Shown here one piece after another: positions 1 to 8,047 of a stretch of 64,000 nucleotides of DNA. The DNA comes from Rhodothermales bacterium (GTDB lineage: Bacteria > Bacteroidota > Rhodothermia > Rhodothermales > JANQRZ01), in contig JBDUXZ010000020.1 of the NCBI GenBank assembly GCA_039944855.1, positions 1 to 64,000 of the forward strand, given 5' to 3'. The notes beneath the pieces were generated by a model, which searched no databases, was not told the DNA's origin, and worked only from the letters and a program-made list of their open reading frames with translations. A program made the translations under genes and the position numbers. Position 1 is the first letter of the stretch. Each line of letters starts with the position of its first letter.

Positions 1-89
1 AAGGCGGCGGCGACGGCTCGTTCGGTGTGGTCGCCGCGGAGGGCGGCGTCGAGGACGCGTTGGCGGAGGTCGAGCGAGAAGGCGCGCAT
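1..89 (-). CDS. IS630-family transposase, N-terminal fragment (runs off window)
   Basis: The minus strand from the ATG at 87-89 reads MRAFSLDLRQRVLDAALRG and stays open to the window edge, 29 codons. The pattern MxxFSxDLRxRVLxA is the typical start of IS630/Tc1-mariner-type transposases, where it opens the N-terminal helix-turn-helix that binds the element ends. Only this segment is visible, so whether the transposase is complete cannot be told. Two perfect palindromes lie just upstream (99-148) and could belong to the element end. Call rests on the motif alone. Confidence 0.6.
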   Translation of the reverse strand, partial: MRAFSLDLRQRVLDAALRGDHTERAVAAA

Positions 90-98
90 GAGCGAGGA

Positions 99-148
99 GT
101 TGGGGTCGCCCCAACTTACATCATCCAGAACCCTGCTCTAGCTAGAGC
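99..148. repeat. Two adjacent perfect palindromes beside the IS630 fragment
   Basis: GTTGGGGTCGCCCCAAC (99-115) has a 7 bp stem and 3 nt centre; GCTCTAGCTAGAGC (135-148) is a 14 bp perfect palindrome. They lie between the start of the transposase fragment and the next gene. They may be part of the insertion sequence terminus or its promoter/operator; this is inference. Confidence 0.35.
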
Positions 149-254
149 ACGACCAACCGATCGTTCCTCGCCATTGCACGGGAGGCGGTCTACATCGTGC
201 GCTTCACCGACCGATGCCTTGAACGGGCACCCTCCACTTCACACCCTTACTCCT

Positions 255-965
255 GTGCTCGCTGGACACTACGCCACCGCCCTCATCGCCCAACAGCGCA
301 TCAAGACGAGTGCGATCCTGTACTTCCTGATTGCGTGTCAATTCCCTGACTTTCTTTGGCTCGGCTTCCACTATCTCGGGCTCGAGCATACGGAGCCTAC
401 CGATGCCTTTGCGATGACCCTCGACACGATGCACGTCGAGATGATGTACAGCCATGACGTGCTGCCCACGTTGTTGTGGATGGCCGTGGTCGCGGGCATA
501 GGCATAGCGATCTACCGCAACTGGAAGGTGGGCGCGGTGGGGGCAGGACTGCTCGGTGTGCACGCCGTTGCGGATTACTTCGTCGGCTTCCCTCACGGCG
601 TGTTCGGCCCCGATTCGCCGCGAATCGGCTTCGGGCTGTACGAGACGGCACCCTATGTAGCCGTCACGCTAGAGCTCCTATTCACAGTCGCCGTCCTCGT
701 CTGGTTTTTCCGAACGGATGCGCGCGCTGGAATCGCGTATGCAAGGACGTCCCTGGTCCTGTTTGCGGCCGTGTTCGGAGGCGGGATCGCGTTCATGTAC
801 CTCGTTGCGTCCACGACACTCGCCGAACTCCTCGGTCTCGGCGCCGTCGACGTGGGCTTCGGCACGGCGGTCCCCACGTTGATCCTGACGTACGCGGCCA
901 TGACCTTCGCCCTGTCGAAAGCCATGCGCGCGAGGAGAAGCACGGACCCACCCGCACACACGTAG
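255..965 (+). CDS. Uncharacterised multi-pass membrane protein
   Basis: About 236 residues from the GTG at 255, which gives a start VLAGHYATALIAQQ. The frame is open further upstream, but that part overlaps the transposase region and has no membrane character, so the GTG is preferred. I recall bacterial membrane proteins of unknown function beginning with a similar M(F/L)xGHxAxAL pattern and containing a QFPDxLW segment; this one has CQFPDFLWLGF near residue 30. About six hydrophobic segments follow, with conserved-looking His and Asp residues (MHVEMMYSHD; HAVADY) facing possible metal or proton chemistry. Function unknown. It stands alone, with the PIG-L gene converging on it. Confidence 0.65.
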   Translation: MLAGHYATALIAQQRIKTSAILYFLIACQFPDFLWLGFHYLGLEHTEPTDAFAMTLDTMHVEMMYSHDVLPTLLWMAVVAGIGIAIYRNWKVGAVGAGLLGVHAVADYFVGFPHGVFGPDSPRIGFGLYETAPYVAVTLELLFTVAVLVWFFRTDARAGIAYARTSLVLFAAVFGGGIAFMYLVASTTLAELLGLGAVDVGFGTAVPTLILTYAAMTFALSKAMRARRSTDPPAHT

Positions 966-1039
966 CAGCCTCGAACACGTCGAAAAGAAGTCGAGGCCGA
1001 TTCAGCGCGCCATCGACTGTACGCGCCGCAGGGTACCGC

Positions 1040-1756
1040 TCAGCCCTCGTCATGGAGGTCGGCGGTGAGGCTGTCGAGCGGGGCGTCGTGCTCCTCCTGA
1101 AATAGCACGAAGGGCACGCCGTCAGCGACCTGTCGTAGCGGCCGATGCTTCTCAATCACGTCGGCGTAGGTCTCGTAGCAGGCGAGCGCGGTTTCGGCCT
1201 GCTCGCGGTCGGCGTCGGTGAACGGCACGACGGCGCCGAGGTCGGCGCGCGGTACGCCGCGCAGCTTCATCGGGGCGTCCTCGATCTCGCCTTCGACGAG
1301 CGTGAAGAACGCGAGCCGGCGCGGGCTCCGCCCGGCGAGTTCGTCGCACACCGCGCAGTACGCCCGCTTCACGACGGCGTGCGTCACGAGGTGGTCCGGG
1401 TGCCCGCTGATGCCGTGATGCGCGTACGTCACCACGACGTCGGGCAGCACGGCCTCGATCTTCCGCTCGATGATGTGTTCGAGGTCGCGCGGGTCAAGCC
1501 CGGCGAGGCCGCCGTCGGGGAAGTCGAGGACGGTGAGCTCGATGCCGAGCACGTCGGCGACGCATTCCATCTCCTCCTCCCGCCGCGCGCCCATTTCGTC
1601 CACCGAAAGGCCGAGGTCGTGCCGGACCTTCGTCGCGCCCCCTTTCGTCAGCGTGAGGAGGTGGACGTCGTGCCCCTCGCGGACCTGCCGGGCGATGGCA
1701 GGCGCGGGTCCGAAGGACTCGTCGTCGGGATGGGGGAAGATGTAGAGAATCGTCAT
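1040..1756 (-). CDS. PIG-L/LmbE family deacetylase
   Basis: 238 residues from ATG at 1756 (MTILYIFPHPDDES). The N-terminal PHPDDE motif (His9, Asp11, Asp12) and the downstream HHGISGHPDH motif are the zinc-binding and catalytic signature of the PIG-L/LmbE family, which removes N-acetyl groups from N-acetylglucosamine-type conjugates. Members include BshB of bacillithiol synthesis and MshB of mycothiol synthesis, but nothing here fixes the substrate. The frame is open upstream to 1864, but that stretch lacks family homology. It lies 117 nt downstream of the B12 uptake operon on the same strand and may be transcribed separately. Confidence 0.85.
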   Translation of the reverse strand: MTILYIFPHPDDESFGPAPAIARQVREGHDVHLLTLTKGGATKVRHDLGLSVDEMGARREEEMECVADVLGIELTVLDFPDGGLAGLDPRDLEHIIERKIEAVLPDVVVTYAHHGISGHPDHLVTHAVVKRAYCAVCDELAGRSPRRLAFFTLVEGEIEDAPMKLRGVPRADLGAVVPFTDADREQAETALACYETYADVIEKHRPLRQVADGVPFVLFQEEHDAPLDSLTADLHDEG

Positions 1757-1873
1757 GGGAAGAGAGGACGGGCGAAGGAAGGGAAGAGCGAAGAGAAGGA
1801 AGAGCGGAGGAGGATCGAGCACCGACCGACGCGCCTGACCTCTTCCGCTCTTTCGGTCTTCCACGCCTCCGTC

Positions 1874-2092
1874 CTATCCCGGTTCGTCGGCGGCCGTCAC
1901 GATCTCGTGGAAGACGGCTCGGCCGGTCCGCAGCATCCGCCGGACGTAGGGGTGGCAGAGCTTGCAGTTCTCCCCGAACGCCGCGTGCTCCTGCAGCTCC
2001 GTGACGGTCTCCGAGCCCGTTGCGTCGGCGACGGTCTTGAGTTCGGCGAACGTCACGCCGAAGCAGTAGCACCGGTCGATGTGGACGGCCAT
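1874..2092 (-). CDS. BFD-like [2Fe-2S]-binding protein
   Basis: 72 residues. Four cysteines are spaced C8-x-C10 ... C43-x2-C46, closely matching the CxC-x(31)-CxxC pattern of bacterioferritin-associated ferredoxin (Bfd), whose fold binds one 2Fe-2S cluster. Family members deliver electrons to bacterioferritin or act as small domains in NAD(P)H reductases. It starts 9 nt after the stop of the propeller lipoprotein and looks like the third gene of the riboswitch-controlled B12 uptake operon. No bacterioferritin is seen nearby. A role in reducing imported corrinoid is possible but is only inference from position. Confidence 0.75.
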   Translation of the reverse strand: MAVHIDRCYCFGVTFAELKTVADATGSETVTELQEHAAFGENCKLCHPYVRRMLRTGRAVFHEIVTAADEPG

Positions 2093-2101
2093 GCGGCGGC
2101 G

Positions 2102-3166
2102 CTAGTTGGTGGCGCGGAGGAAGGCGATGTGGCTGGGCACGACGCCGACGCCGAACCCGCGCGTCCGCGTACCGTCCGGGGCGAAAACTCCGACGCGGCC
2201 TCGGGCGGTGAACGGCGCGTCAGGATGGAGGTACGCCACGTAGAGCGCGCCGTTGATGCCGTCGTACGCGACGGCGTTGATCCCCTCGCCTATCATATTG
2301 AGCGTGGCTTCGAGCCGGTTGCGGTCCGTGTCGAACCGGTAGACCAGGCCGCCTTCGGCGTAGGCCGCGACGAGAAGGGCGGCCTCCGGCGAATAGTCGG
2401 CGTCCTGCCCCACGCTCGCCGTCCCGACCGGCGTCGGGAAGTCCACGCGAGCGACCTCGTCTCCGTTGGCGCCGTTGAGTACGACGATCGCGCCATTCGT
2501 CTGCCCCGTCGGGTTGCCCTCCGTGTCGAACGTCGTCGCACCCGTGCAGACGGCAACGATCTCGCGCTGCGCGTCGGCGAAGAGGAAGCGCGGCCCGTCG
2601 CACCCGACGTCGATGCGCTCGATCTCCTCGAAGGTATCGGCGTCGAGGACGGTCACGGTGCGACCCGCGCCGAAGTCGAAGTTGGCAACATAGAGCCGGT
2701 TGCCGACGAGCGCGAGGCCGTCGGGGTTACCGCCGAGCGTGACGCGCTCCCCCGCCGTCCCCTCCGCGAGGTCGAGCGCGACGACGCCGCCGTCGCTGAA
2801 CCCCTCATCGAAGAGGGAGGTGACGAACGCGCGGTCGCCGTCGAACACGAAGTAGCGAGGGTTCGCGACATCGTACTGCCCGACCCGCTCCAACGTCTCG
2901 GCGTCGAGCACGTCGACGCCGGTGAGCGTCGCGAGGTAGAGCCGCCCGGCGTGGACAGCGATGCTCTGCACGAAGCGGTCGTTGAACGCCTCCCGCGCCC
3001 GATCCGTGGCGGGGTCATACACCGTGAGCCCGCCGTCGTCCGCGCCGAACGCCCCCTGCTCGGCGATGAACACGCCGTCCGTGAATGGGAGCGGACCCGG
3101 ATCGGTCGTGGAGTCGCAGGCGGTGAGGAGAAGCGGGAGGCAGAGCAGGAGCGCGAAGCGTCGCAT
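2102..3166 (-). CDS. YncE/DUF5074-like beta-propeller surface lipoprotein (BtuG-like)
   Basis: 354 residues from ATG at 3166. A signal peptide ends in the lipobox LLTAC, followed by Asp- and Thr-rich linker. The body is made of about seven repeats of a propeller blade (for example LYLATLTGVDVLDAETLERV and LYVANFDFGAGRTVTVLDA), as in YncE-like and DUF5074 proteins. In Bacteroides the B12-binding surface lipoprotein BtuG has this fold and is paired with BtuB. The gene starts 10 nt after btuB, in the same riboswitch-controlled unit. Capture of cobalamin at the cell surface and hand-over to BtuB is a reasonable inference; the binding site itself cannot be judged from sequence. Confidence 0.75.
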   Translation of the reverse strand: MRRFALLLCLPLLLTACDSTTDPGPLPFTDGVFIAEQGAFGADDGGLTVYDPATDRAREAFNDRFVQSIAVHAGRLYLATLTGVDVLDAETLERVGQYDVANPRYFVFDGDRAFVTSLFDEGFSDGGVVALDLAEGTAGERVTLGGNPDGLALVGNRLYVANFDFGAGRTVTVLDADTFEEIERIDVGCDGPRFLFADAQREIVAVCTGATTFDTEGNPTGQTNGAIVVLNGANGDEVARVDFPTPVGTASVGQDADYSPEAALLVAAYAEGGLVYRFDTDRNRLEATLNMIGEGINAVAYDGINGALYVAYLHPDAPFTARGRVGVFAPDGTRTRGFGVGVVPSHIAFLRATN

Positions 3167-3176
3167 GGGGCGTCGT

Positions 3177-5102
3177 TTAGAAGGAGAGGTGGAGGCGGAG
3201 GCGGGCGTGGCGTGGCGGCATCGGGTAGCCGCGCACGACTTCGATCTCGGCGTCGAGCGCGTTCTCAACGGCGAGCGCGAGCGCGGCGGCGAACTGCGGG
3301 AAGCGGTGGTGGAGGCGGATCTGGCCGTCGAGCGTGAACGTGGCGGGCAGGTCGAGGCTGCCGTCGGAGCGGACGGGACGGGCACTCGTGAACCGCCCAC
3401 CGGCATCGAGCCGGAGCTTGGTCGCCGAGCCGAGCGCGAGCGCGGCATCGGCGTGGAGCTTGAATTGATGCCGCGGGACGTAGCGGAGCTGGTGGCCCCA
3501 CGTCGTCGAGCCCGGCCGCGAGCGGTCGCGGGCGTCGGTGAGCGTGTAGATCAGCCCGCCGCCGAGCACCGTGCGGCCGAGCCGAACGCCCGCCCGCCGG
3601 GCCGAGGCTTCGAGCCCGAGCGTGCGCGTCCGGCTGAGATTTTTGGGCGCGTAAAAACCACCCGCCGCTGGCTGCCACACGATCTGATCGCGGAGCCGCG
3701 ACGCGAAGACGCTCACTTCAGCGCTCGCTCCGCCGCGCTCGACAGCCGCGCCGAGGTCGGCGGTCCATCCGCGTTCGGGGCGGAGGTCGGGGTCGCCGCC
3801 GGGCTGCCAGAAGCGGTCGTTGAAGGTGGGGGCGCGGAAGGCGAGACCGGCGCTCGCCTTGAGCCACAGCGGCCACGCGGCGACGGGTTGTGCGTTCACG
3901 CCGAGGCGCGGGCTGAGGGCAGCGAGCATCCGCTCGGCCCCGCCGGAGCGGAGGTAGACGTCGGCGCGGAGCGCTGGGTAAAGGAGGATGCGCCCGAGAT
4001 CGCCCGTCGCGTGGACGAACGCCCCGAGCCGCGTCTCGCGCGCGTCGTCGCGCAGGTTCGGGTGCGACGCCGTCCCGACGCCGCCCGTCACCCCGCCCGC
4101 GACGACCCACGCCGGATGCACGAGCGCCCGCGCCTCGATCTCGCCCGAGCCGAGCCACGTTCGCCCCGTGTCGTCGAGCCCGAGTGCGGCGTTACGGTAG
4201 CGGAGCGACGCGCGCTGCACGAGGCCGCCCGCTCGGAGCGCGACGGGGCCGAGCCGCGAGGCCACGTCGCCCCACACGCGGAGGTGCCGGTCCCACTGCC
4301 GCTCGTCCTGCGACGCGCTGCCGACGCTGCCGGGCAGCCCGCGCTCGGCAGCGCCCACCCACGCCCCGACCTGCCCCCGCGTCGGGCCGTCCGGCGCGAG
4401 TTCGACACGAGCGTAGACGGAGTGGAGCACGCGGTCCGCGCCATCGCGGCGAGCCGTTGCCCCGTCGAGCCCGGCGTTCGGATCGAAGAAGGTGAAGTCG
4501 CCCTCGGATGTCTGCGTTTCAGCAGCGACGAGGGCGGAGACCGCCCCGCGCGTCCCGGCGGCGAGGCCGCTGAACGACCGCTCGCCCCACGCCCCGGCCA
4601 TGCTCGCGAGCGTCAGCCGGTCCCGGCCGGGCCGCGCCGTGCGGAGGTCGATCACGCCGCCGACACCATCCGTCCCGTAGAGCGCCGAGCCCGCGCCGTG
4701 GAGGATCTCGACGCGCTCCAGCAGCACCGTCGGCAGCAGCCCCACATCGAGTTGGCCGAGCTGCGGATCCGCGATGCGGTGGCCGTCGAGGAGGACGAGC
4801 GTCTGGCTCGCACCCGTGCCGCGGAGGGAGAGGCTGGCCAGGCCGCCCGCCCCGTAGCGCCGGACGAAGACGGCCGAGCGTGCGTCAAGCAGGTCCGCCA
4901 CGGACGAGGCCCCGACCGCTTCCACCGCCTCCGCGTCGAGCACGGTGACGCGCGCCGGGGCGAGCGCTACTGCCGTCTCCGCCCGCGTCGCGACGACACT
5001 GACGGCGGGCAGCGTGGTGTCTGCCGGGACGGAGTCCGCACGCTGCGCCGCGACGAGCGGGGTGGCGAGCAGGCTTAGAAAAAGGAGAGCGAGGAGGCGC
5101 AC
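3177..5102 (-). CDS. btuB: TonB-dependent vitamin B12 outer-membrane receptor (BtuB-like)
   Basis: 641 residues from GTG at 5102. A signal peptide (MRLLALLFLSLLATPLVAA) is followed by a plug domain: TonB-box-like LPAVSVVATR, then SLRGTGASQTLVLLDG, and GSALYGTDGVGGVIDL. A 22-strand-type barrel ends in LRLHLSF, a normal C-terminal aromatic signal. Length is close to E. coli BtuB (about 600). Substrate is assigned from the cobalamin riboswitch immediately upstream and the BtuG-like lipoprotein downstream. The GTG lies only 2 nt beyond the T-run of the riboswitch terminator hairpin, so the ribosome binding site must overlap that hairpin (a GAGG lies in its 3' arm). Confidence 0.88.
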   Translation of the reverse strand: MRLLALLFLSLLATPLVAAQRADSVPADTTLPAVSVVATRAETAVALAPARVTVLDAEAVEAVGASSVADLLDARSAVFVRRYGAGGLASLSLRGTGASQTLVLLDGHRIADPQLGQLDVGLLPTVLLERVEILHGAGSALYGTDGVGGVIDLRTARPGRDRLTLASMAGAWGERSFSGLAAGTRGAVSALVAAETQTSEGDFTFFDPNAGLDGATARRDGADRVLHSVYARVELAPDGPTRGQVGAWVGAAERGLPGSVGSASQDERQWDRHLRVWGDVASRLGPVALRAGGLVQRASLRYRNAALGLDDTGRTWLGSGEIEARALVHPAWVVAGGVTGGVGTASHPNLRDDARETRLGAFVHATGDLGRILLYPALRADVYLRSGGAERMLAALSPRLGVNAQPVAAWPLWLKASAGLAFRAPTFNDRFWQPGGDPDLRPERGWTADLGAAVERGGASAEVSVFASRLRDQIVWQPAAGGFYAPKNLSRTRTLGLEASARRAGVRLGRTVLGGGLIYTLTDARDRSRPGSTTWGHQLRYVPRHQFKLHADAALALGSATKLRLDAGGRFTSARPVRSDGSLDLPATFTLDGQIRLHHRFPQFAAALALAVENALDAEIEVVRGYPMPPRHARLRLHLSF

Positions 5103-5103
5103 G

Positions 5104-5135
5104 AAAAAACCCGAACCTCAAAAGAGAGGGTCGGG
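5104..5135 (-). terminator. Rho-independent terminator of the cobalamin riboswitch
   Basis: On the minus strand the arms CCCGACCCTC and GAGGTTCGGG (10 bp, one mismatch) close on the loop TCTTTT and are followed by six T. It stands between the B12 aptamer and btuB, where a riboswitch expression platform is expected. The T-run ends 1 nt before the GTG start codon, so the same hairpin could act on transcription and also hide the GAGG that would bind the ribosome. Confidence 0.8.
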
Positions 5136-5225
5136 TCGCCGGGCCGGCGGGATACGAGATCGCCGGGCGCGCTCGCAGCGCGCAGCACCTGACCCTCTGA
5201 TCCCGGAGGTCGCTGGTGAGGACGC

Positions 5226-5472
5226 GCTCGGGCAGGTCTCCTGGCTCGCGGCGTGGAGGCGCTGCGGGAAGCAGCGGGCCTCGGTCCTCCGGCTCGGCCC
5301 GGGCCTTCCCCTCCGGCTCGCGGAAATCGCGGGTGGAAAGTGGCCCGGTGCCTCGGCACCGTCGGACGCGCCGCCTACAGTTGCGGGTACAGCTCCAGCT
5401 TCGCGCGGGCACGCCGCGCCGACTGGATTCCCTTTTCATCTGCGCCCGCACCGAAGCGATGCGCAGAACCTG
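5226..5472 (-). promoter_or_regulatory. Cobalamin riboswitch (adenosylcobalamin aptamer)
   Basis: The minus strand contains the conserved elements in the right order: the GGTGC arm then ATGAAAAGGGAATCC (about 5425-5455), GAGCTGTACCCGCAACTGTA (about 5376-5395), a GGGCCACTT segment (about 5337-5345), and the B12 box GAGCCAGGAGACCTGCC (about 5232-5248). These match the Cobalamin family. It lies upstream of the B12 receptor gene with a terminator after it, so B12 binding is expected to shut off the uptake operon. The outer ends are approximate. Confidence 0.93.
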
Positions 5473-5690
5473 AGGCGTATGGGAAAGAGCGAGCCCGAAG
5501 ATAAGGCCGTCCATGCGCAGGACCAATCCCCGCGAGCGCCTCCGCTACAAAACCTAACATCCTATTGCCCCCTCATCGATCAACCGTTCGTGGATGAGAA
5601 CACCCCGAAGCGTACCTTGACATCGCAGCAACACCCTCTGCCGCACTGGATCTCATTCGGTGCCCGCCCCACACTCCGCTGTCGTATCGC

Positions 5691-6074
5691 ATGGACCGCC
5701 GCATCTTCATCGTCGAAGACCACTCGTTCGTCCGGGAGATGCAGGCTCGGCTCATCAACCTCCAGCCTGGCATGACGGTGTGCGGCACGGCCGAGAGCAT
5801 CGAGGCTGCCCTCGCCGACCTCGCGGCCCTTCCCGACGGCGCCGACCTCGTCATCCTCGACCTCTCGCTCTTCGAGACCTCGGGGTTCGACCTCCTCGCC
5901 ACGATCCGAGAGCGCTGGCCAAATCTGCCCTGCGTCGTGCATTCCGGCAAGCCCGCCATCGAGTTCGAAGCGGCGGCGCTCGAGGCAGGAGCGGTCGGGT
6001 ACGTGGAAAAGGGGGACGCCATCTCGTTGCTCCACATCATCCGAACCACCCTCGATATCTCAGAATCCCTATGA
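5691..6074 (+). CDS. Stand-alone response-regulator receiver protein
   Basis: 127 residues, a single CheY-like receiver domain with no output domain. Acidic pair E9/D10, phospho-acceptor Asp57 (VILDLSL), Ser85 and Lys107 (YVEKGD) are all present. The stop overlaps the start of the RsbQ-like gene by 4 nt (ATGA), so the two are translationally coupled and form a unit with the PAS histidine kinase that follows. Most likely the phosphorylation partner of that kinase, passing phosphate onward or acting by protein contact. A frame open further upstream is ignored because it lacks receiver homology. Confidence 0.88.
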   Translation: MDRRIFIVEDHSFVREMQARLINLQPGMTVCGTAESIEAALADLAALPDGADLVILDLSLFETSGFDLLATIRERWPNLPCVVHSGKPAIEFEAAALEAGAVGYVEKGDAISLLHIIRTTLDISESL

Positions 6075-6901
6075 CAGCCGACCTCTCCCGGGAGCGCATC
6101 ATCGCGCGCAACCACGTGACTGTCAGCGGGCGAGGCGCACAGCCCATCCTGTTCGCCCATGGGTTCGGGTGCGACCAGACCATGTGGCGCTTCGTAGCGC
6201 CGGCGTTCGAAGACGACTATCGCGTCGTCCTCTTCGACTACGTCGGCGCGGGCCGCTCCGACCTCAAGGCCTACGATGCCCATCGCTACAGCCATCTCGA
6301 GGGGTACGCCCGGGACGTCCTCGACATCTGCGAGGCCCTCGACCTGCGGGACGTCATCTTCGTCGGGCACTCGGTGAGCAGCATGATCGGGGTGCTCGCC
6401 GCGCGCAAGGCCCCGGAGCGGTTCGCCCGCCTCATCCTCGTCGGCCCCTCGCCGCACTACCTCAACGACGGGGACTACCTGGGCGGCTTCGAGCGGGCCG
6501 ATCTGGAGGGGCTCTTCGACCTCATGGACAAGAACTACATCGGCTGGGCGAACTTCCTCGCACCTGTCGTGATGAAAAACGACGAGCGGCCCGAACTGAC
6601 GGAGGAGCTTCAAGAGAGTTTCTGCTCGACCGACCCCGTGATCGCGCGGCGCTTCGCCGAAGCCACGTTCTTCGCCGACAACCGGGCCGACCTCCCCGGC
6701 GTGACCGTGCCCTCCCTCGTCCTCCAGTGCACCGACGATGCGATCGCGCCTGACGCGGTGGGCACGTACGTCCACCACCACATCCCCGGCAGCGCGTTCC
6801 ACCACCTCGCTGCGACGGGCCACTGCCCCCACATGAGCCATCCGGACGAGACGACCGAGGCCATCCAGGCCTACCTCTCGTCGTCGCCCGCCGCCGCGTA
6901 A
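6071..6901 (+). CDS. RsbQ-like alpha/beta hydrolase
   Basis: 276 residues. Alpha/beta-hydrolase fold with [10 protein letters not shown] oxyanion region, nucleophile Ser101 in GHSVSS, an Asp in [11 protein letters not shown], and catalytic His in GHCPHMSHP. The GFGxDQxxW and GHSVS patterns match RsbQ, the Bacillus stress regulator related to plant KAI2/D14. RsbQ works with RsbP, a PAS-domain phosphatase, presumably by making or presenting a small hydrophobic ligand. Here it is followed 18 nt later by a PAS-containing histidine kinase, which keeps the RsbQ-PAS pairing but changes the output. Confidence 0.88.
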   Translation: MTADLSRERIIARNHVTVSGRGAQPILFAHGFGCDQTMWRFVAPAFEDDYRVVLFDYVGAGRSDLKAYDAHRYSHLEGYARDVLDICEALDLRDVIFVGHSVSSMIGVLAARKAPERFARLILVGPSPHYLNDGDYLGGFERADLEGLFDLMDKNYIGWANFLAPVVMKNDERPELTEELQESFCSTDPVIARRFAEATFFADNRADLPGVTVPSLVLQCTDDAIAPDAVGTYVHHHIPGSAFHHLAATGHCPHMSHPDETTEAIQAYLSSSPAAA

Positions 6902-6919
6902 ACCCGACCGCGCGCCCCG

Positions 6920-8017
6920 ATGGCTAAAGCAGGCGCTACCGACCTCCTCCACACGGCGCCGTGCGGCTTCCTCGCCGTCGCCGACGACGGCAGGATCCTC
7001 TACGCGAACGTGACCCTCCTCGGGCTCGTCGAGGCCGATGCCCTGTCGGGGCAGCACGTCGATGCGATCCTGACCCCCGGGGCTCGCATCTTCTACCAGA
7101 CCCACGTCTTCCCCCTCCTCAAGCTGCGCAACCGGGTGGAGGAGGTCTACCTCTCGCTGCGCACCCGCTCCGGCGACGACGTGCCCGTCCTCCTCAACGC
7201 CGTCCGCGGTATACGCGACGGGCACCCCGTCAACGACGCCGTCGTGGTCCCGATGCGGCGGCGCAACCAGTTCGAGTCCGAGCTCCTGCAGGCGAAGCAC
7301 GTCGCCGAGGAGGCCAACCGGGCGCGGGCGCGGTTCCTCTCGATCCTCTCGCACGACCTCCGCGCCCCGCTCAGCGCCATCAACATGGCAGCGACGATCC
7401 TTCAAAGCGGGGCCGTCGGGCCCGTCAACGAGATCCAATCTCACGATCTCCGGCGCATCGAAGACGCGAGCAGCTACGTGCTGCGGCTGGTCACGGACTT
7501 GCTCAACTTCGCCCGGATGGAAGCGGGCCGTATCGACGTCCGCCTCCGCCCTATCGCCCTGTCCGACGTGCTGGACCGCACGCTCGGCGTGGTGGAGCCC
7601 CTCGCATCGGGTGCCGGGCTCACGTACGACGCGGACCTCCACGACCCGGCGTGCGAGATCCTCGCCGATCCCGAACGGCTCCAGCAGGTGCTCCTCAACC
7701 TCCTGACGAACGCCGTAAAGTTCACCGACGGGGGGGGCCGCATCACGCTGGCGTCCGAGCGCGTCGGCTCCACCGTCCGCCTGCACGTCCGCGATACCGG
7801 GCACGGGATCCCCCCGGACGCGATCGACCGCATTTTCGACCCCTTCGTGCAGCTCGACCGCCCCGACGCGAGCGGGCCGCGCGAGGGCGCCGGGCTCGGG
7901 CTCGCCATCAGCCGCGAACTCACGCACGCCATGAAGGGCGAGCTCACCGTGGCGAGCGTATTGGGCGCAGGGACCTCGTTCACGGTGGCCCTCCCCCTGG
8001 TCTCACCCGAAGGATGA
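6920..8017 (+). CDS. PAS-domain sensor histidine kinase
   Basis: 365 residues, no membrane segment, so cytoplasmic. PAS domain at about residues 8-110 (CGFLAVADDGRILYAN), a short coiled linker, HisKA dimerisation domain with phospho-acceptor His145 (SILSHDLRAPL), and HATPase domain with N-box LLTNAVKFT, G1 DTGHGIP, F-box FDPFVQL and G2 GAGLGLAIS. All catalytic motifs look intact. It is the third gene of a compact unit with a receiver protein and an RsbQ-like hydrolase, and probably senses a ligand made or delivered by that hydrolase. Confidence 0.9.
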   Translation: MAKAGATDLLHTAPCGFLAVADDGRILYANVTLLGLVEADALSGQHVDAILTPGARIFYQTHVFPLLKLRNRVEEVYLSLRTRSGDDVPVLLNAVRGIRDGHPVNDAVVVPMRRRNQFESELLQAKHVAEEANRARARFLSILSHDLRAPLSAINMAATILQSGAVGPVNEIQSHDLRRIEDASSYVLRLVTDLLNFARMEAGRIDVRLRPIALSDVLDRTLGVVEPLASGAGLTYDADLHDPACEILADPERLQQVLLNLLTNAVKFTDGGGRITLASERVGSTVRLHVRDTGHGIPPDAIDRIFDPFVQLDRPDASGPREGAGLGLAISRELTHAMKGELTVASVLGAGTSFTVALPLVSPEG

Positions 8018-8047
8018 ACGCGCGGAGCGAGACGGCGCCGGGCAGCG

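Noticed and set aside
1040-1756. BshB (bacillithiol deacetylase) assignment for the PIG-L protein
   Set aside because: Active-site motifs only prove the family, and no bshA or bshC is in the window.
1145-5078. Long plus-strand reading frames of 730 and 705 codons opposite the B12 operon
   Set aside because: They are Arg/Glu/Val-rich with no fold-like patterns and lie wholly antisense to well-supported genes; typical shadows in GC-rich DNA. Similar long frames over 5573-7927, 8144-9589, 10090-11607, 11766-13955, 25150-26820 and 46867-48819 were dropped for the same reason.
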